A stretch of DNA of 64,000 nucleotides from Halomonas sp. (GTDB lineage Bacteria; Pseudomonadota; Gammaproteobacteria; Pseudomonadales; Halomonadaceae). This document shows, piece by piece, positions 17,855-27,400 of the stretch. The position numbers and the translations under genes are program-made. Each line of letters opens with the position of its first letter. The stretch's first letter is position 1. Below the pieces are notes generated by a model. That model did no database searches. It was not told the DNA's origin and saw nothing but the letters and a program-made list of their open reading frames with translations. The stretch covers positions 62,001 to 126,000 of the forward strand of contig NZ_DRFS01000003.1 of assembly GCF_011050415.1 (NCBI RefSeq), read 5' to 3'.

Positions 17855-18244
17855 ATGCCCACTTTTATGAATGACCCTACCCTGCCCACACCAAGCTTCC
17901 CCGGTAGCCATATGGTCGTCGATGATCACTATGTATTTATTTCAGGGCTGACCGTTGGTGATCTCTCAAACGGCCACGCAGCCAGAGGCGACGTTAAAGA
18001 GGAGACTCGCCTTGTGATGCGCGCACTCTCGCGCATGCTTGAAATGGAAGGCGGCAGCTTAGCGGATATAGTGCGGGTGGATATCCACCTCACGGATCTA
18101 CACGCTATCCAAGACATGGACACTGTTTACGCGGAACACTTTGAACCTGGCCGCTACCCTGCCCGCACCTGCACCGAATCCCCTAACCTCTACGGCGGCA
18201 GCAGTGTTGAAATCACTGTGATGGCGAAACGCGCAAATCATTAA
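17855..18244 (+). CDS. RidA family protein
   Basis: A 129-aa protein of the RidA/YjgF/UK114 family, trimeric enzymes that hydrolyse reactive enamine/imine intermediates to ketones and ammonia. Landmarks: FISGLTVGDL, the SLADIVRVDIHLTDL strand-helix region and the C-terminal PARTCTESPNLYGGSSVEI, where the substrate-binding Arg of RidA (R in PART) is retained while the canonical Glu/Lys context differs, as in Rid subfamilies. A strong AGAAGGAG box lies 5 nt before the start. It is monocistronic and ends at a bidirectional terminator. Confidence 0.85.
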   Translation: MPTFMNDPTLPTPSFPGSHMVVDDHYVFISGLTVGDLSNGHAARGDVKEETRLVMRALSRMLEMEGGSLADIVRVDIHLTDLHAIQDMDTVYAEHFEPGRYPARTCTESPNLYGGSSVEITVMAKRANH

Positions 18245-18254
18245 TGCCTTTAAA

Positions 18255-18284
18255 CACAAAAAGCCAATTTAATGGCTTTTTGTG
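18255..18284. terminator. Bidirectional terminator (ridA-like / tctA)
   Basis: A perfect 12-bp stem, CACAAAAAGCCA with TGGCTTTTTGTG, around a 6-nt loop sits between two convergent genes, with T-rich flanks on both strands. Confidence 0.85.
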
Positions 18285-18305
18285 CTTGTTTAGAGGCAGT
18301 CAATT

Positions 18306-20249
18306 TTATAACCCAGCCAACATCCCTGTGGGATAGGTAAGCGTTAACAGATTCGCCATCCCCATTAAGAAGAGTGTCACGCCAGCCGCTAAACCCACGG
18401 CAGCAACCGGCTTCATACGCGCTACCACCAGTAAGAACCCAAGGCAAAATAACGCGGCGGTAAACAGGAAGCCAAACACCATCACGCTACCAATCAAGGC
18501 AAAGAAACCGGCCACCCAAAAGAACTGCTGGCGTAATGTCTGAATTTGCCACTTCATCGGTTTGATAACCGTTCTGATAATTTCCAGCAAACATGCTGAC
18601 ACGATAATGGCAATCGCCAGCCTGGGCATGATGCCTCCTAGCATAGACAGGTCAGCAAACGCCCACCACATATATCCAGCCACCGCTAACAGGCTGCCCA
18701 GCAATGCCACATCGATCACACCCAGCGACAGCGGCGCCACCTCTTCTTGAAGCGCATGTTTAGCAGAGCTCTCGGTTGGGCGGCGCTTTTGCAGGTAGCT
18801 GCGTAAAGGGGGAATAATCAATGATGCCGCAATCAGTGCACCAATGATCAGTACCCCAGGCCGCATAAAGGCTTCTACACCTTGAAACTGAGCGGCTTGA
18901 TAGAAGTAGGCTTCTGCACCAGGAGCTAGCACAAAGCCAATCAAAAAGGCGGGGCGAGACCAGTTGGCCTGCTTAAACAGCACGCCAATCGCGCCAATAA
19001 TACCGAGTGCAAATAGATCACCCAGCGAACGCGTCGCTTGATAGGCAGCGAAGAGGATCAAGATGGTAATTAGGGGCGCTAAAACCACGAATGGCACCCG
19101 GGTTAAGCTGGCCACCGGGCGCGCCAACCCCAAACAGAGCGCAGCGCCTAAAATATTCGCCAGCGCTAACGACCAAATAATGGTGTACGTCAGATCGAGG
19201 TTCGTCTCTAACATACTGACACCGGGCTGAAGGCCAAGCAGAAGTAGTCCACCTAAAAACACCGCCGCCGTACCCGAACCGGGTATCCCAAACAGTAAAG
19301 TAGGCACCATCGCCCCGCAGGCACAGGCGTTGTTAGCGGACTCCGGCGCAATCACGCCGCGAATATCGCCTTTGCCAAACTGGGATTTATCTTTGGCGCT
19401 CTGCACCGCGTGGCCGTAGGTGAGCCAATCCACTACAGAGCCCGCCAAGCCTGGAATCGTGCCCATTAAGCTACCAATCCCCGCGCAGCGGGCCACTAAT
19501 CCAGGTCGCCTAGCCACATCCTTTACACCCTCTTTCCAACCTTTGCCCAATTGGCAGGGCTGTTCGGCAATCGCACCGCGCTTCACCAATAGATCAATGA
19601 TTTCAGGCAGTGCGAAAATACCTAAACCGACCACCACTAACGGCAAACCGTCATAGAGGTAGTCAAGTTCAAACGGCAGCCGAAACTCTCCGGTAGCTGG
19701 TGCCATGCCAATGGTGCCGACCAGTAATCCAATGCCGCAGGCGGCAATGCCTTTAAAAACATCCTTGCCAGACAGCACCGCCACCATGGATAGCCCCAGC
19801 AGCGTCAACATAAATAGCTCTGACGATGAAAATGACAGCACAACAGGCCGGGCGATGAGAATAAAGGCCGTGAGCACCACCGCACCAATCAGGCCGCCTA
19901 TCATTGACGACAGAAATGCGCTAGAGAGCGCTCGTGCAGCCTGCCCTTTCTTAGCCAGTGCAAAGCCATCCACCACGGTGGCCTGGGAAGCACTAGAGCC
20001 TGGGATCCCAAGCAGTACAGAAGCAAAGGTATCGCCCGTGGGGATCACCGCCACTAAGCCCATCAGCATACCCAGAGCAACGGAAGGCTCCATGCCATAG
20101 AGGAAAGGCAGCAGAAGCGACATACCGGCAATGCCACCAAGCCCAGGGATGATGCCCACAATCAGCCCAATCAGGACACCGATAACCATGTACAGCATAT
20201 GGGGAACAGTAAACAACTGCCCCAAACTGGAGAATAAGACATCTAACAT
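18306..20249 (-). CDS. Tripartite tricarboxylate transporter permease, TctA-TctB fusion
   Basis: A 647-aa inner-membrane protein. The first ~500 residues are the large TctA subunit with its family signatures GIIPGLGGIAG, LGIPGSSASQATVVDGF and GIPGSGTAAVFLGGLLL in 10-12 membrane segments. The last ~150 residues form four further helices after a polar linker and resemble TctB, normally a separate gene; no separate tctB is nearby, so this is a fusion. With TctC it imports a carboxylate driven by an ion gradient. ATG 20249 has AAGAG 8 nt upstream; an upstream ATG (20255) is less well placed. Confidence 0.87.
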   Translation of the reverse strand: MLDVLFSSLGQLFTVPHMLYMVIGVLIGLIVGIIPGLGGIAGMSLLLPFLYGMEPSVALGMLMGLVAVIPTGDTFASVLLGIPGSSASQATVVDGFALAKKGQAARALSSAFLSSMIGGLIGAVVLTAFILIARPVVLSFSSSELFMLTLLGLSMVAVLSGKDVFKGIAACGIGLLVGTIGMAPATGEFRLPFELDYLYDGLPLVVVGLGIFALPEIIDLLVKRGAIAEQPCQLGKGWKEGVKDVARRPGLVARCAGIGSLMGTIPGLAGSVVDWLTYGHAVQSAKDKSQFGKGDIRGVIAPESANNACACGAMVPTLLFGIPGSGTAAVFLGGLLLLGLQPGVSMLETNLDLTYTIIWSLALANILGAALCLGLARPVASLTRVPFVVLAPLITILILFAAYQATRSLGDLFALGIIGAIGVLFKQANWSRPAFLIGFVLAPGAEAYFYQAAQFQGVEAFMRPGVLIIGALIAASLIIPPLRSYLQKRRPTESSAKHALQEEVAPLSLGVIDVALLGSLLAVAGYMWWAFADLSMLGGIMPRLAIAIIVSACLLEIIRTVIKPMKWQIQTLRQQFFWVAGFFALIGSVMVFGFLFTAALFCLGFLLVVARMKPVAAVGLAAGVTLFLMGMANLLTLTYPTGMLAGL

Positions 20250-20288
20250 TGTCATGGCTCTTATGTTGTTTAGTGTAAGGGAGCCCAA

Positions 20289-20310
20289 AAGCACCGCTTA
20301 AGCAGTGCTT
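20289..20310 (-). terminator. Intercistronic hairpin between tctC and tctA
   Basis: A hairpin AAGCAC-T-GCTT/AAGC-G-GTGCTT (one G-U pair in RNA) lies between the binding-protein and permease genes. It ends in TTTT and probably gives partial termination or 3'-end protection, so that the binding protein is made in excess. Confidence 0.55.
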
Positions 20311-20330
20311 TTTTTGTGTTAACTGGCGTG

Positions 20331-21437
20331 TTAAATACGGGCACCGTGCTGCTCTAGCAGCCACTCGACCAACCACTGTCGCGTGGCATCATCAAGTGAC
20401 ATGGCCTCCTGTAGATGCTGCTCGACGACCTCACCAACAACCGGCGTGTAGGGGCCAAGCTGGGCCATCGCTGCATCTTTAAACGCTTCTGTATCCACAA
20501 AACGCTGTGCCGCGTCGCGATACTCCTGAATCAGTGCTTCTGGCGCGTCGCTTGGCAGCAGGATCAACTTTTGCAGCGTGAACCCTGAGGCAAAGAATTT
20601 GCGGTACGCCTCGGCGGCGGGGCCGCTAGGCGCTTCGCCATGCAAGGTTTCGTAAACTTCATTGAAGGTCGGCAAGTCAGGGAAGGCAGGGTCACGCACG
20701 ATCTCGCCGTTGTCGTTGAGTACGCCCAGGGAAAACAGCGGCACCGCTCGTCCGCTCTCTACTAGAGGTTCTACGCTACTGAAATAGGCAGAGGTGGTTT
20801 GGAAGTCGATATCAGCCTCACCGCGCTCAAAGGCTAACCGCCCTTCTCCACGGCTACGCATGCCAGAAACGGCCTGTACATCTGCACCCAGTAAATCAAG
20901 CGCAATCAATACCGGCAGCTCTAGCCCTGTATGGCTCTGCACGGCAAATTTAACGCGCTGGCTGGTCACCGCGTTCAGCACCTCCTCGGCGCTATCACCC
21001 AGGCTAGGTTGGGCATACACCACGCCGCCGGTGGGGGTCGCTAAAATCGGTGTCCAATCGTCGTAGTTATAACGTACTCGGCGGTCTTGCAACATGGCGG
21101 GGTACTGGGTGGAGGCAGAGGTGCCTATCCACTGGCTGCCATCAGAAGCAGCCCGCATAGCGAACAGGTTACTGCCATTAATGGAGCCACCGCCGGGCAC
21201 GTTATCGATGACTAGCGTTGGGTTATCTTGAATATGGTCACTCATCCAGGTAGAGAAGAAGCGTGCCCACACATCGGTTCCACCGCCTACACCAAACGGG
21301 ATGGTCCAATGGATAGTGCTTGGCACGTTCACATCGTTAGCTTGGGCATTCCCACTGATGGCGCCCAGCGTGGAACAAGCAACGACAAGTAACGCTTTCT
21401 TGAATGTGTTAAGCGGTGTGCGCTTCGAGGTAGCCAT
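20331..21437 (-). CDS. TctC/Bug-type periplasmic carboxylate-binding protein
   Basis: A 368-aa solute-binding protein of the tripartite tricarboxylate transporter family. Signal peptide: KKALLVVACSTLGAISGNAQA. Family features are IHWTIPFGVGGGTDVWARFF (the glycine-rich first loop that contacts the ligand carboxylate), VIDNVPGGGSINGSNLFA and LGADVQAVSGMRSRGEGRLAFERGE-type strands. Ligand specificity cannot be read, though the adjacent isomerase suggests a tricarboxylate or aromatic-acid breakdown product. GGAG is 7 nt before the ATG. It is the middle gene of an apparent prpF-like/tctC/tctAB operon. Confidence 0.88.
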   Translation of the reverse strand: MATSKRTPLNTFKKALLVVACSTLGAISGNAQANDVNVPSTIHWTIPFGVGGGTDVWARFFSTWMSDHIQDNPTLVIDNVPGGGSINGSNLFAMRAASDGSQWIGTSASTQYPAMLQDRRVRYNYDDWTPILATPTGGVVYAQPSLGDSAEEVLNAVTSQRVKFAVQSHTGLELPVLIALDLLGADVQAVSGMRSRGEGRLAFERGEADIDFQTTSAYFSSVEPLVESGRAVPLFSLGVLNDNGEIVRDPAFPDLPTFNEVYETLHGEAPSGPAAEAYRKFFASGFTLQKLILLPSDAPEALIQEYRDAAQRFVDTEAFKDAAMAQLGPYTPVVGEVVEQHLQEAMSLDDATRQWLVEWLLEQHGARI

Positions 21438-21489
21438 GGCGATACTCCTGTTATTGATTATTGTCGGTTGTTAATAGTGGTAGCGTGAT

Positions 21490-22614
21490 TCAGTCGACGG
21501 TTTCGATGGCGTGATTACCCACTTCCTTTAAAGGGGTCGCATAGAAAATTTGCCCGCTCATAATTTTGCGGGCCGTTCGGATCAGCGATACACGCGCCAG
21601 GTCAAACGCATTCTGTTGGCGATACTCTGCCGTCAGCTCAATAGAGCCAGAAGGATGCTCTAACACAATTTGTGATAGAAGCTGCCCAGCCGAAAGCTTT
21701 TGATGGCCGATGGCCATAAGATTGGCAACGGAACCAGGTAGATTAATCGCGGCAGCAACGGCCATTGCACCTGTTACGGCAATGGCTTTGTGGCAACGAT
21801 GAGGCACAAAATAGCGAACATTGAGCGTATGCGATGCCGCTTCAGCCGCTGAAATCAGCACGATCTTGGGCAGAACGCTCTGACTAACATCGCCCATTCC
21901 CATCCGCCGCCCCGCTTCACATCGCAGGGTTTCTAAGCGGGTTAACAAGGCCGCGTTATTATCCAACTCAGCAGGCGATTCATAGCCGGTTAACCCAACC
22001 GACTCAGCGAGCAGCAGCATAATAGGGGTGGCCGCATCGATACAGCTCACTTCGACACCGTCAATCTCTTCACATGCTTTTCCGGTAGGTAACAGCTGGC
22101 CCGTTTTACTGCCCATGATGTCTAAAAAGCTAAGCTGGATGCCCGCAGCACTTCCCGGAACGCCGCTAATGGTGACACTGCCTTCGTACTGCACCTGCTT
22201 CCCCGGCGTAGGGACATGGCATTCGATCAACCGCTGGGTATTTAAGTTATGGACTTTTACCACAGTGGTACCGTCTTGCGGTTCTACCAGCCCTGTCTCT
22301 ATGGCATATGGCCCTACGGCAGAGAGCATATTGCCGCAGTTCGGGTTAAAGTCGACACGCTTGTTAACGACATCCACTTGAGCAAACAGATAGTCAACAT
22401 CGGCGTCAGGGTGCGATGAGCGCTCAACAATGGCCACTTTACTGGTGAGTGGGTCGCCTCCCCCAATACCATCGATCTGTAGCGCATGCCCAGAGCCCAT
22501 CAAGCTAAGCAGGATATCGGCCTGCTGGGCCTGATCACTGGGTAGGTCTTTCATGCGAATAAAGGGGCCTCGAGAGGTGCCGCCCCGCATAATGACACAA
22601 GGAATGCTGTTCAT
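21490..22614 (-). CDS. PrpF family isomerase, likely 4-oxalomesaconate tautomerase (GalD-type)
   Basis: A 374-aa protein of the PrpF/diaminopimelate-epimerase fold superfamily. The start IPCVIMRGGTSRGPFI and IDGIGGGDPLTSKVA match the PrpF/GalD family, and NPNCGNMLSAVGPYAIETG carries the catalytic-site Cys of the first half. PrpF isomerises aconitate isomers; GalD tautomerises 4-oxalomesaconate in gallate degradation. The sequence alone does not separate them; linkage to a Tct transporter and absence of prpBCD favours GalD or a related task. Divergent from the LysR gene. Confidence 0.8.
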   Translation of the reverse strand: MNSIPCVIMRGGTSRGPFIRMKDLPSDQAQQADILLSLMGSGHALQIDGIGGGDPLTSKVAIVERSSHPDADVDYLFAQVDVVNKRVDFNPNCGNMLSAVGPYAIETGLVEPQDGTTVVKVHNLNTQRLIECHVPTPGKQVQYEGSVTISGVPGSAAGIQLSFLDIMGSKTGQLLPTGKACEEIDGVEVSCIDAATPIMLLLAESVGLTGYESPAELDNNAALLTRLETLRCEAGRRMGMGDVSQSVLPKIVLISAAEAASHTLNVRYFVPHRCHKAIAVTGAMAVAAAINLPGSVANLMAIGHQKLSAGQLLSQIVLEHPSGSIELTAEYRQQNAFDLARVSLIRTARKIMSGQIFYATPLKEVGNHAIETVD

Positions 22615-22680
22615 ATCGTTCCGCCATAGTTCGCGATGACTGTATGCACGGAGAATGTCAGCCTATCTTTAATGTCTCAA

Positions 22681-22717
22681 ATGCAAATATAGATTGCTAT
22701 AAATACGATTTTTGCAT
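22681..22717. promoter_or_regulatory. Candidate LysR operator
   Basis: ATGCAAA (22681-22687) and TTTGCAT (22711-22717) are inverted repeats in the AT-rich space between the divergent isomerase and LysR genes; inside the interval are T-N11-A type patches. Likely the binding region through which the LysR protein controls itself and the tct operon. Confidence 0.4.
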
Positions 22718-22762
22718 TAATGTGTTTTAGTTATTAATCCACTTTTTTTGCGCAACAATCCT

Positions 22763-23668
22763 ATGCTGCATAGACTCGAATTTCTTGACCTTCATGCGTT
22801 CATTCTAGTCGCTGAATTAGGCACCTTTCATGAGGCGGCTCAGCGCTTGCATTTGTCGCAACCAGCCCTCACTCGCCGTATCCAAAAGCTGGAAGAACTC
22901 CTTGAAGTTGAACTACTTGAGAGAACCACCAGGCGTACTCGACTGACGCCTATTGGGGCAGATTTTTTGCCCCGGGCCAGGCGAATGCTTGAGGAGTACG
23001 AGTCCTCTATCTTGGGGATTCGGGAGCTGGTCACGCACCAAAAAGGAACCGTGACGATTGCTTGCTTGCCGACGGCGGCATTCTACTTTTTGCCTAGTGT
23101 CATTCGTGTGTTTAGCGAGGCTTGGCCGGGCATTCGCATCCGAATTCTGGATGTCAGCGCCAACGAGGGGCTGGAAAAAGTCATTAATGGCGAGGCAGAC
23201 TTCGGTATCAACATGATCAGCGCGCAAAGCTCGGAGGTGCGCTTTACCCCGCTGCTACGCGACCCTTTTGTATTGGCACTACGCTCGGATCATCCTCTCG
23301 CGAGCAAAAAGCAGATTGAGTGGAGCGATCTAGAAGATGTTCGTCTCATCACTGTGAGCCGCGATAGTGGTAACCGCACGTTGCTGGATAATGCGCTTTC
23401 GGCAGAGGGTATCCACTTAAACAGTTTTTATGAGGTTCAGCACTTGTCGACCTCTTTGGGTTTAGTGGAGTCAGGCTTAGGGGTGGCAATTTTGCCGCGT
23501 ATGACCATGCCTGGGCCAGATCACGACACACTGTGCTCTAGAGATCTACCTGAGCCACGCATTCAGCGTTCCATTGGTCTTGTACGTAGCAATACCCACA
23601 GCCTCTCCAGTACCGCACAGTTATTTATTGATTTACTGCTAGAGCACTGGGTCAAAGAATCTATTTAA
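22763..23668 (+). CDS. LysR family transcriptional regulator
   Basis: A 301-aa LysR regulator: the N-terminal winged HTH ([28 protein letters not shown], in the usual position about residues 15-40) is followed by a two-lobed inducer-binding domain. It is divergent from the isomerase/Tct operon, so it probably activates that operon with the transported acid as inducer. ATG 22763 gives the normal family N-terminus; the TTG at 22748 would add five residues. The last 8 nt overlap the convergent cobQ. Confidence 0.88.
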   Translation: MLHRLEFLDLHAFILVAELGTFHEAAQRLHLSQPALTRRIQKLEELLEVELLERTTRRTRLTPIGADFLPRARRMLEEYESSILGIRELVTHQKGTVTIACLPTAAFYFLPSVIRVFSEAWPGIRIRILDVSANEGLEKVINGEADFGINMISAQSSEVRFTPLLRDPFVLALRSDHPLASKKQIEWSDLEDVRLITVSRDSGNRTLLDNALSAEGIHLNSFYEVQHLSTSLGLVESGLGVAILPRMTMPGPDHDTLCSRDLPEPRIQRSIGLVRSNTHSLSSTAQLFIDLLLEHWVKESI

Positions 23669-25130
23669 CAGTTTTCATTGCGCCAGCCTCAATCAGCGCA
23701 ATAACCGCTTCGATATCAATATGCTCCTCCAGCATATCGGCCAAACGATCAAGTTCACGCTCACGGTGGGCCTGATAATCACTTTGCTCCCCCCCTACGA
23801 GGCCGAGCTGTTTTAACAGCGCTTGGCAGGCTTCGGGGTGATCAAATAACCCGTGTAGGTAAGTGCCGATAATTTGGCCATCTTTGCTAACGGCGCCTTC
23901 TGGGCGTCCGTTTAAATCAAATAACGGCGAACTAAGCGCAGCCCCATCGCTCACGCCGTTATGGATTTCATAGCCGGTAACGGTAGCGCCCTCCGCCACC
24001 GTTAAACCACTCACATTGCGCAGCTGCTTACCCGCCACCATGCGCGTGGTCAGGGGAAGCAGTCCTAACCCCGCTACTTTTTCAGATTTTCCCTCCAGGC
24101 CCTCCGGGTCATCCACCCATTCGCCCAACATTTGGAAGCCTCCGCAAATACCCAGCACTTTGCCGCCATAGCGCAGATGACGCTGAATGGCGGCATCCCA
24201 GCCCTGGCGTTTTAACCACTCCAGGTCACTAGCGGTACTTTTACTGCCGGGCAGCATAATCACATCGGCGGCAGGAATCGGCTGGTCGGCCCGGATAAAC
24301 GACAACGAGACCTGGGGGTGTAGCCGCAGAGGGTCAAAATCGGTGTGGTTACTAATACGCGGTAGCGCGGGCACGATCACCTTGAGCGTCTGGCTGGCTT
24401 TTTCAGCGTGGGTTAAACCAATGCTGTCTTCTGCATCGAGTACCAGCCCCTGCAGATAAGGCAGCGTGCCGAATACCGGTTTTCCAGTACGTTCTTCCAA
24501 CCACTCAAGACCTGGCTCCAACAGCGCTATATCACCCCGAAAGCGATTGATAATAAAGCCCTTAGTGCGCGCCTGTTCGCTCTCGCTCAATAGCGCCAGC
24601 GTTCCCATCAACTGGGCGAATACCCCACCGCGATCAATATCACCGACGAGTAATACGGGACAGTCAGCCGCTTCAGCAAAGCCCATATTGGCGATATCGC
24701 CCTCACGTAGATTGATTTCAGCGGGGCTGCCCGCGCCTTCGGCAATAATCACATCAAAGCGGCTTTCCAAGGCCTGCCATGCTGCCATCACGCTCTCTTT
24801 CGCGGTGCGTTTATAGGCGTGGTAATCCAGCGCATCCATATGACCATGCACTTTGCCGCGCAAAATCACCTGGGCGCCGCGATCGGTTTCCGGCTTTAGC
24901 AGTACCGGGTTCATATCGCTGTGGGGAGCTAAATAGCAGGCTTGGGCCTGTAACGCCGTCGAGCGACCAATTTCACCACCGTCCTCGGTGACTGCGCTGT
25001 TTAACGCCATGTTCTGGGGCTTAAACGGCGCCACTGATACTCCCCGCCTTGCCAACACCCGGCAAAGGGCAGCCACTACGGTGCTTTTACCCGCGTCCGA
25101 AGTAGTGCCTTGAATCATCAGTGTGGCCAT
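23661..25130 (-). CDS. cobQ: Adenosylcobyric acid synthase
   Basis: A 489-aa glutamine-dependent amidase of the CobQ/CbiP family. It amidates the b, d, e and g side chains of adenosylcobyrinic acid a,c-diamide, using ATP and glutamine. The N-terminal half is a dethiobiotin-synthetase-like P-loop domain ([31 protein letters not shown]). The C-terminal half is a triad glutamine amidotransferase with nucleophile Cys in [12 protein letters not shown] and the His in TYLHGLFD. It stands alone, about 32 kb from the cob cluster at the end of the window. No B12-box riboswitch was seen in its leader. Confidence 0.93.
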   Translation of the reverse strand: MATLMIQGTTSDAGKSTVVAALCRVLARRGVSVAPFKPQNMALNSAVTEDGGEIGRSTALQAQACYLAPHSDMNPVLLKPETDRGAQVILRGKVHGHMDALDYHAYKRTAKESVMAAWQALESRFDVIIAEGAGSPAEINLREGDIANMGFAEAADCPVLLVGDIDRGGVFAQLMGTLALLSESEQARTKGFIINRFRGDIALLEPGLEWLEERTGKPVFGTLPYLQGLVLDAEDSIGLTHAEKASQTLKVIVPALPRISNHTDFDPLRLHPQVSLSFIRADQPIPAADVIMLPGSKSTASDLEWLKRQGWDAAIQRHLRYGGKVLGICGGFQMLGEWVDDPEGLEGKSEKVAGLGLLPLTTRMVAGKQLRNVSGLTVAEGATVTGYEIHNGVSDGAALSSPLFDLNGRPEGAVSKDGQIIGTYLHGLFDHPEACQALLKQLGLVGGEQSDYQAHRERELDRLADMLEEHIDIEAVIALIEAGAMKTVK

Positions 25131-25294
25131 AGAGAGGTCTCGCCCAGGTGAACAAGAGCAAGACTTTAGCGGGAGGCGCTAAGGGGCGCAATGTGTTCAA
25201 TCTCCGCTCAAGCACTCTAATTCCTTTAATAATCAAAAATACTTTTTATCGCCATCAATTCGTCATATGTCATCTCTAGGCTGATACCTAACAA

Positions 25295-25310
25295 ATGAGA
25301 TCGATCTCAT
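25295..25310. promoter_or_regulatory. Perfect 16-bp palindromic operator (LacI type)
   Basis: ATGAGATCGATCTCAT is a perfect palindrome with a central CG, the usual LacI-family operator form, located 22 bp before the LacI gene. It probably mediates autorepression and control of the downstream operon. Confidence 0.65.
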
Positions 25311-25332
25311 TGCACCAACAACAGGTATTCGC

Positions 25333-26355
25333 ATGGCAGATTTACTGAGTGTGGCCAAACTCGCCGGGGTTTCCCGGGCAACCGCAGCGCGGGCTTTTTC
25401 AAGCCCCGACTTAGTGCGACCCGCTACCCGTGAAAAAGTGTTTAGCGCGGCCCAGCAGTTGGCGTTTAGGCCCAACAAGGTTGCCCAACAGCTGCGCTCT
25501 CAAGCGACGCAGATGATTGGCGTCATGGTACCGAGTCTCGATAACCCGGTGTTCGCCGAGCAGCTTCAGGCCATGGAAGTTGCCGCCCGCGCCTCGGGTT
25601 ATTCATTGATCGTGACCACCAGTGAATATTCACCCAGCCTTGAGCAAGACATCGTTGAGGAGATGCTCCGCCAGCGTGTCGATGGCTTGGTGCTTACCGT
25701 GGCAGAAGCGGATAACAGTGACGTACTCGACAAACTGCGCTTAGAAACCACTCCCTGCTTACTGGTTTACAACCCGCCGGGTGAAAGTGGTTTTCCTTCT
25801 ATTGGCGTTGATAACCGCGCCGCTAGCGCGGATGCCACGCGACATTTAATCACTCTTGGACACAAGCGAATTGGCATGGTGGCTGGCCCACTACTGCAGT
25901 CAGACCGCGCTCGCCAGCGCTACGAAGGCTATTGCCAAGCGATGCAGGAGGCTGGATTAACTGCCCGCCCATTAACTGAAATGGCTCGCCACACCCAAGC
26001 TGACCTGGCAAGCCTTAGGCCCGTATTAAAAGGGCCTGATTCATTAAGTGCGGTGATCTGCACCAACGACCTGCTCGCTATCAGTCTGATTGGTGAGCTG
26101 CAGCGCGCAGGCTTTAGCGTGCCTGGCGACCTTTCCGTGATGGGCTTTGATGGCATTGCCTTGGGCAAGCACCTCTACCCATCGCTCTGCACCATTGAAC
26201 AGCCTCGCGCCGAGATCGGGCGCGCGGCGGTTCACACCTTGCTAGCCATGATTCGGGGAGAAGAATGCACACCTGCTCCCCTGCCCCACGCACTGCGTAA
26301 GGGCGAAAGTGTCGGAATCCCGACATCCCGTAAGTCCACGTTAAGCGCTTCATAG
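25333..26355 (+). CDS. LacI family transcriptional repressor
   Basis: A 340-aa LacI/GalR repressor. The first ~55 residues are the HTH and hinge (SVAKLAGVSRATAARAFS, then PNKVAQQLRSQ); the rest is the periplasmic-binding-protein-like effector domain (IGVMVPSLDNPVFAEQLQ, RIGMVAGP, LSVMGFDGIALGKHLYPSL). It heads the transporter operon: the binding-protein gene begins 11 bp after its stop. The effector is presumably the imported compound. AGG box about 8 nt before the ATG. Confidence 0.9.
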   Translation: MADLLSVAKLAGVSRATAARAFSSPDLVRPATREKVFSAAQQLAFRPNKVAQQLRSQATQMIGVMVPSLDNPVFAEQLQAMEVAARASGYSLIVTTSEYSPSLEQDIVEEMLRQRVDGLVLTVAEADNSDVLDKLRLETTPCLLVYNPPGESGFPSIGVDNRAASADATRHLITLGHKRIGMVAGPLLQSDRARQRYEGYCQAMQEAGLTARPLTEMARHTQADLASLRPVLKGPDSLSAVICTNDLLAISLIGELQRAGFSVPGDLSVMGFDGIALGKHLYPSLCTIEQPRAEIGRAAVHTLLAMIRGEECTPAPLPHALRKGESVGIPTSRKSTLSAS

Positions 26356-26366
26356 AGGAACACTGT

Positions 26367-27398
26367 ATGAATCTTCAACGCAAGAATGTTAAGCGTCTTT
26401 ACCAAGCATTAGTGGCCACGGCAGTTATCAGCGCCTCCGTTAACGCTGCGGCTCAGTCTAGTGATAACGCGATCTGCTACAACTGCCCGCCAGAATGGGC
26501 GGATTGGGGCACTCAGCTACGTTTAATTGAGCAGGAAACCGGCATTCGCGTGCCGCAAGACAACAAAAACTCCGGCCAGTCATTAGCCCAGTTAGTCGCC
26601 GAAGCAGGTAGCCCGGTGGCCGACGTTGTTTATTACGGGGTGACCTTTGGTATTCAAGCCATGGAAGAGGATGTGGTGACACCCTACCAGCCTGCGCACT
26701 GGGACGAGATCCCAGAAGGCTTGAAAGACCCGGAAGGCAACTGGTTTGCCATTCACTCTGGCACACTAGGTTTTATGGTCAACGTTGACGCTTTGGACGG
26801 CGCGCCGGTGCCCACTTCCTGGGAAGACCTGCTTAACCCTGAGTACCGTGGCATGGTGGGCTATCTTGATCCCGCCAGCGCCTTTGTAGGCTACGTGGGC
26901 GCCGTAGCGGTTAACTTAGCCATGGGTGGTGATCTGAACGACTTTACCCCGGCGATTGACTACTTCAATGAGCTCGCCAATAACAACCCGATTGTGCCGA
27001 AGCAAACCAGCTACGCACGGGTGCTTTCTGGTGAGATCCCGATTCTTCTCGATTACGACTTCAACGCTTATCGCGCTCGCCACAGCGATGGTGCCAACGT
27101 TGAGTTTGTGATTCCTGAAGAGGGCAGCGTGGTGGTGCCCTATGTGATGAGCCTGGTGAAAGATGGCCCGAACCCTGAGAACGGCCAGCAGGTACTAGAT
27201 TTCGTGCTGTCTGATCAAGGCCAAGCGGTATGGGCAGACGCCTATTTACGCCCGGTGCGTGAAAGCGCTATCTCTGCCGAAGCACGTGAAGTTTTTCTTC
27301 CCGATAGCGATTACGCCCGCGCTGAAGCGGTTGACTACCCCGCCATGGCGGCTGCCCAGCGCAGCTTCTCTGAGCGGTATTTGTCGGAGGTTCGCTAA
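26367..27398 (+). CDS. ABC transporter periplasmic binding protein
   Basis: A 343-aa type II solute-binding protein (extracellular solute-binding family 1/iron-spermidine-like). Signal peptide about 1-29 ending in VNAAAQ. The body shows the usual two-lobe pattern: VADVVYYGVTFGIQAMEEDVV, PVPTSWEDLLNPEYRGMVGYLDPAS and a C-terminal hinge with YVMSLVKDGPNPENGQQVLDF. Two Cys in AICYNCPP near the mature N-terminus are unusual and might pair. The ligand is not evident; the co-transcribed phosphodiesterase points to a phosphodiester or related phosphorylated compound. GAGGA is 7 nt before the start. Confidence 0.85.
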   Translation: MNLQRKNVKRLYQALVATAVISASVNAAAQSSDNAICYNCPPEWADWGTQLRLIEQETGIRVPQDNKNSGQSLAQLVAEAGSPVADVVYYGVTFGIQAMEEDVVTPYQPAHWDEIPEGLKDPEGNWFAIHSGTLGFMVNVDALDGAPVPTSWEDLLNPEYRGMVGYLDPASAFVGYVGAVAVNLAMGGDLNDFTPAIDYFNELANNNPIVPKQTSYARVLSGEIPILLDYDFNAYRARHSDGANVEFVIPEEGSVVVPYVMSLVKDGPNPENGQQVLDFVLSDQGQAVWADAYLRPVRESAISAEAREVFLPDSDYARAEAVDYPAMAAAQRSFSERYLSEVR

Positions 27399-27400
27399 CC

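Noticed and set aside
25131-25332. Cobalamin riboswitch before cobQ
   Set aside because: Leader lacks a B12 box and is too short and AT-rich for the full aptamer.
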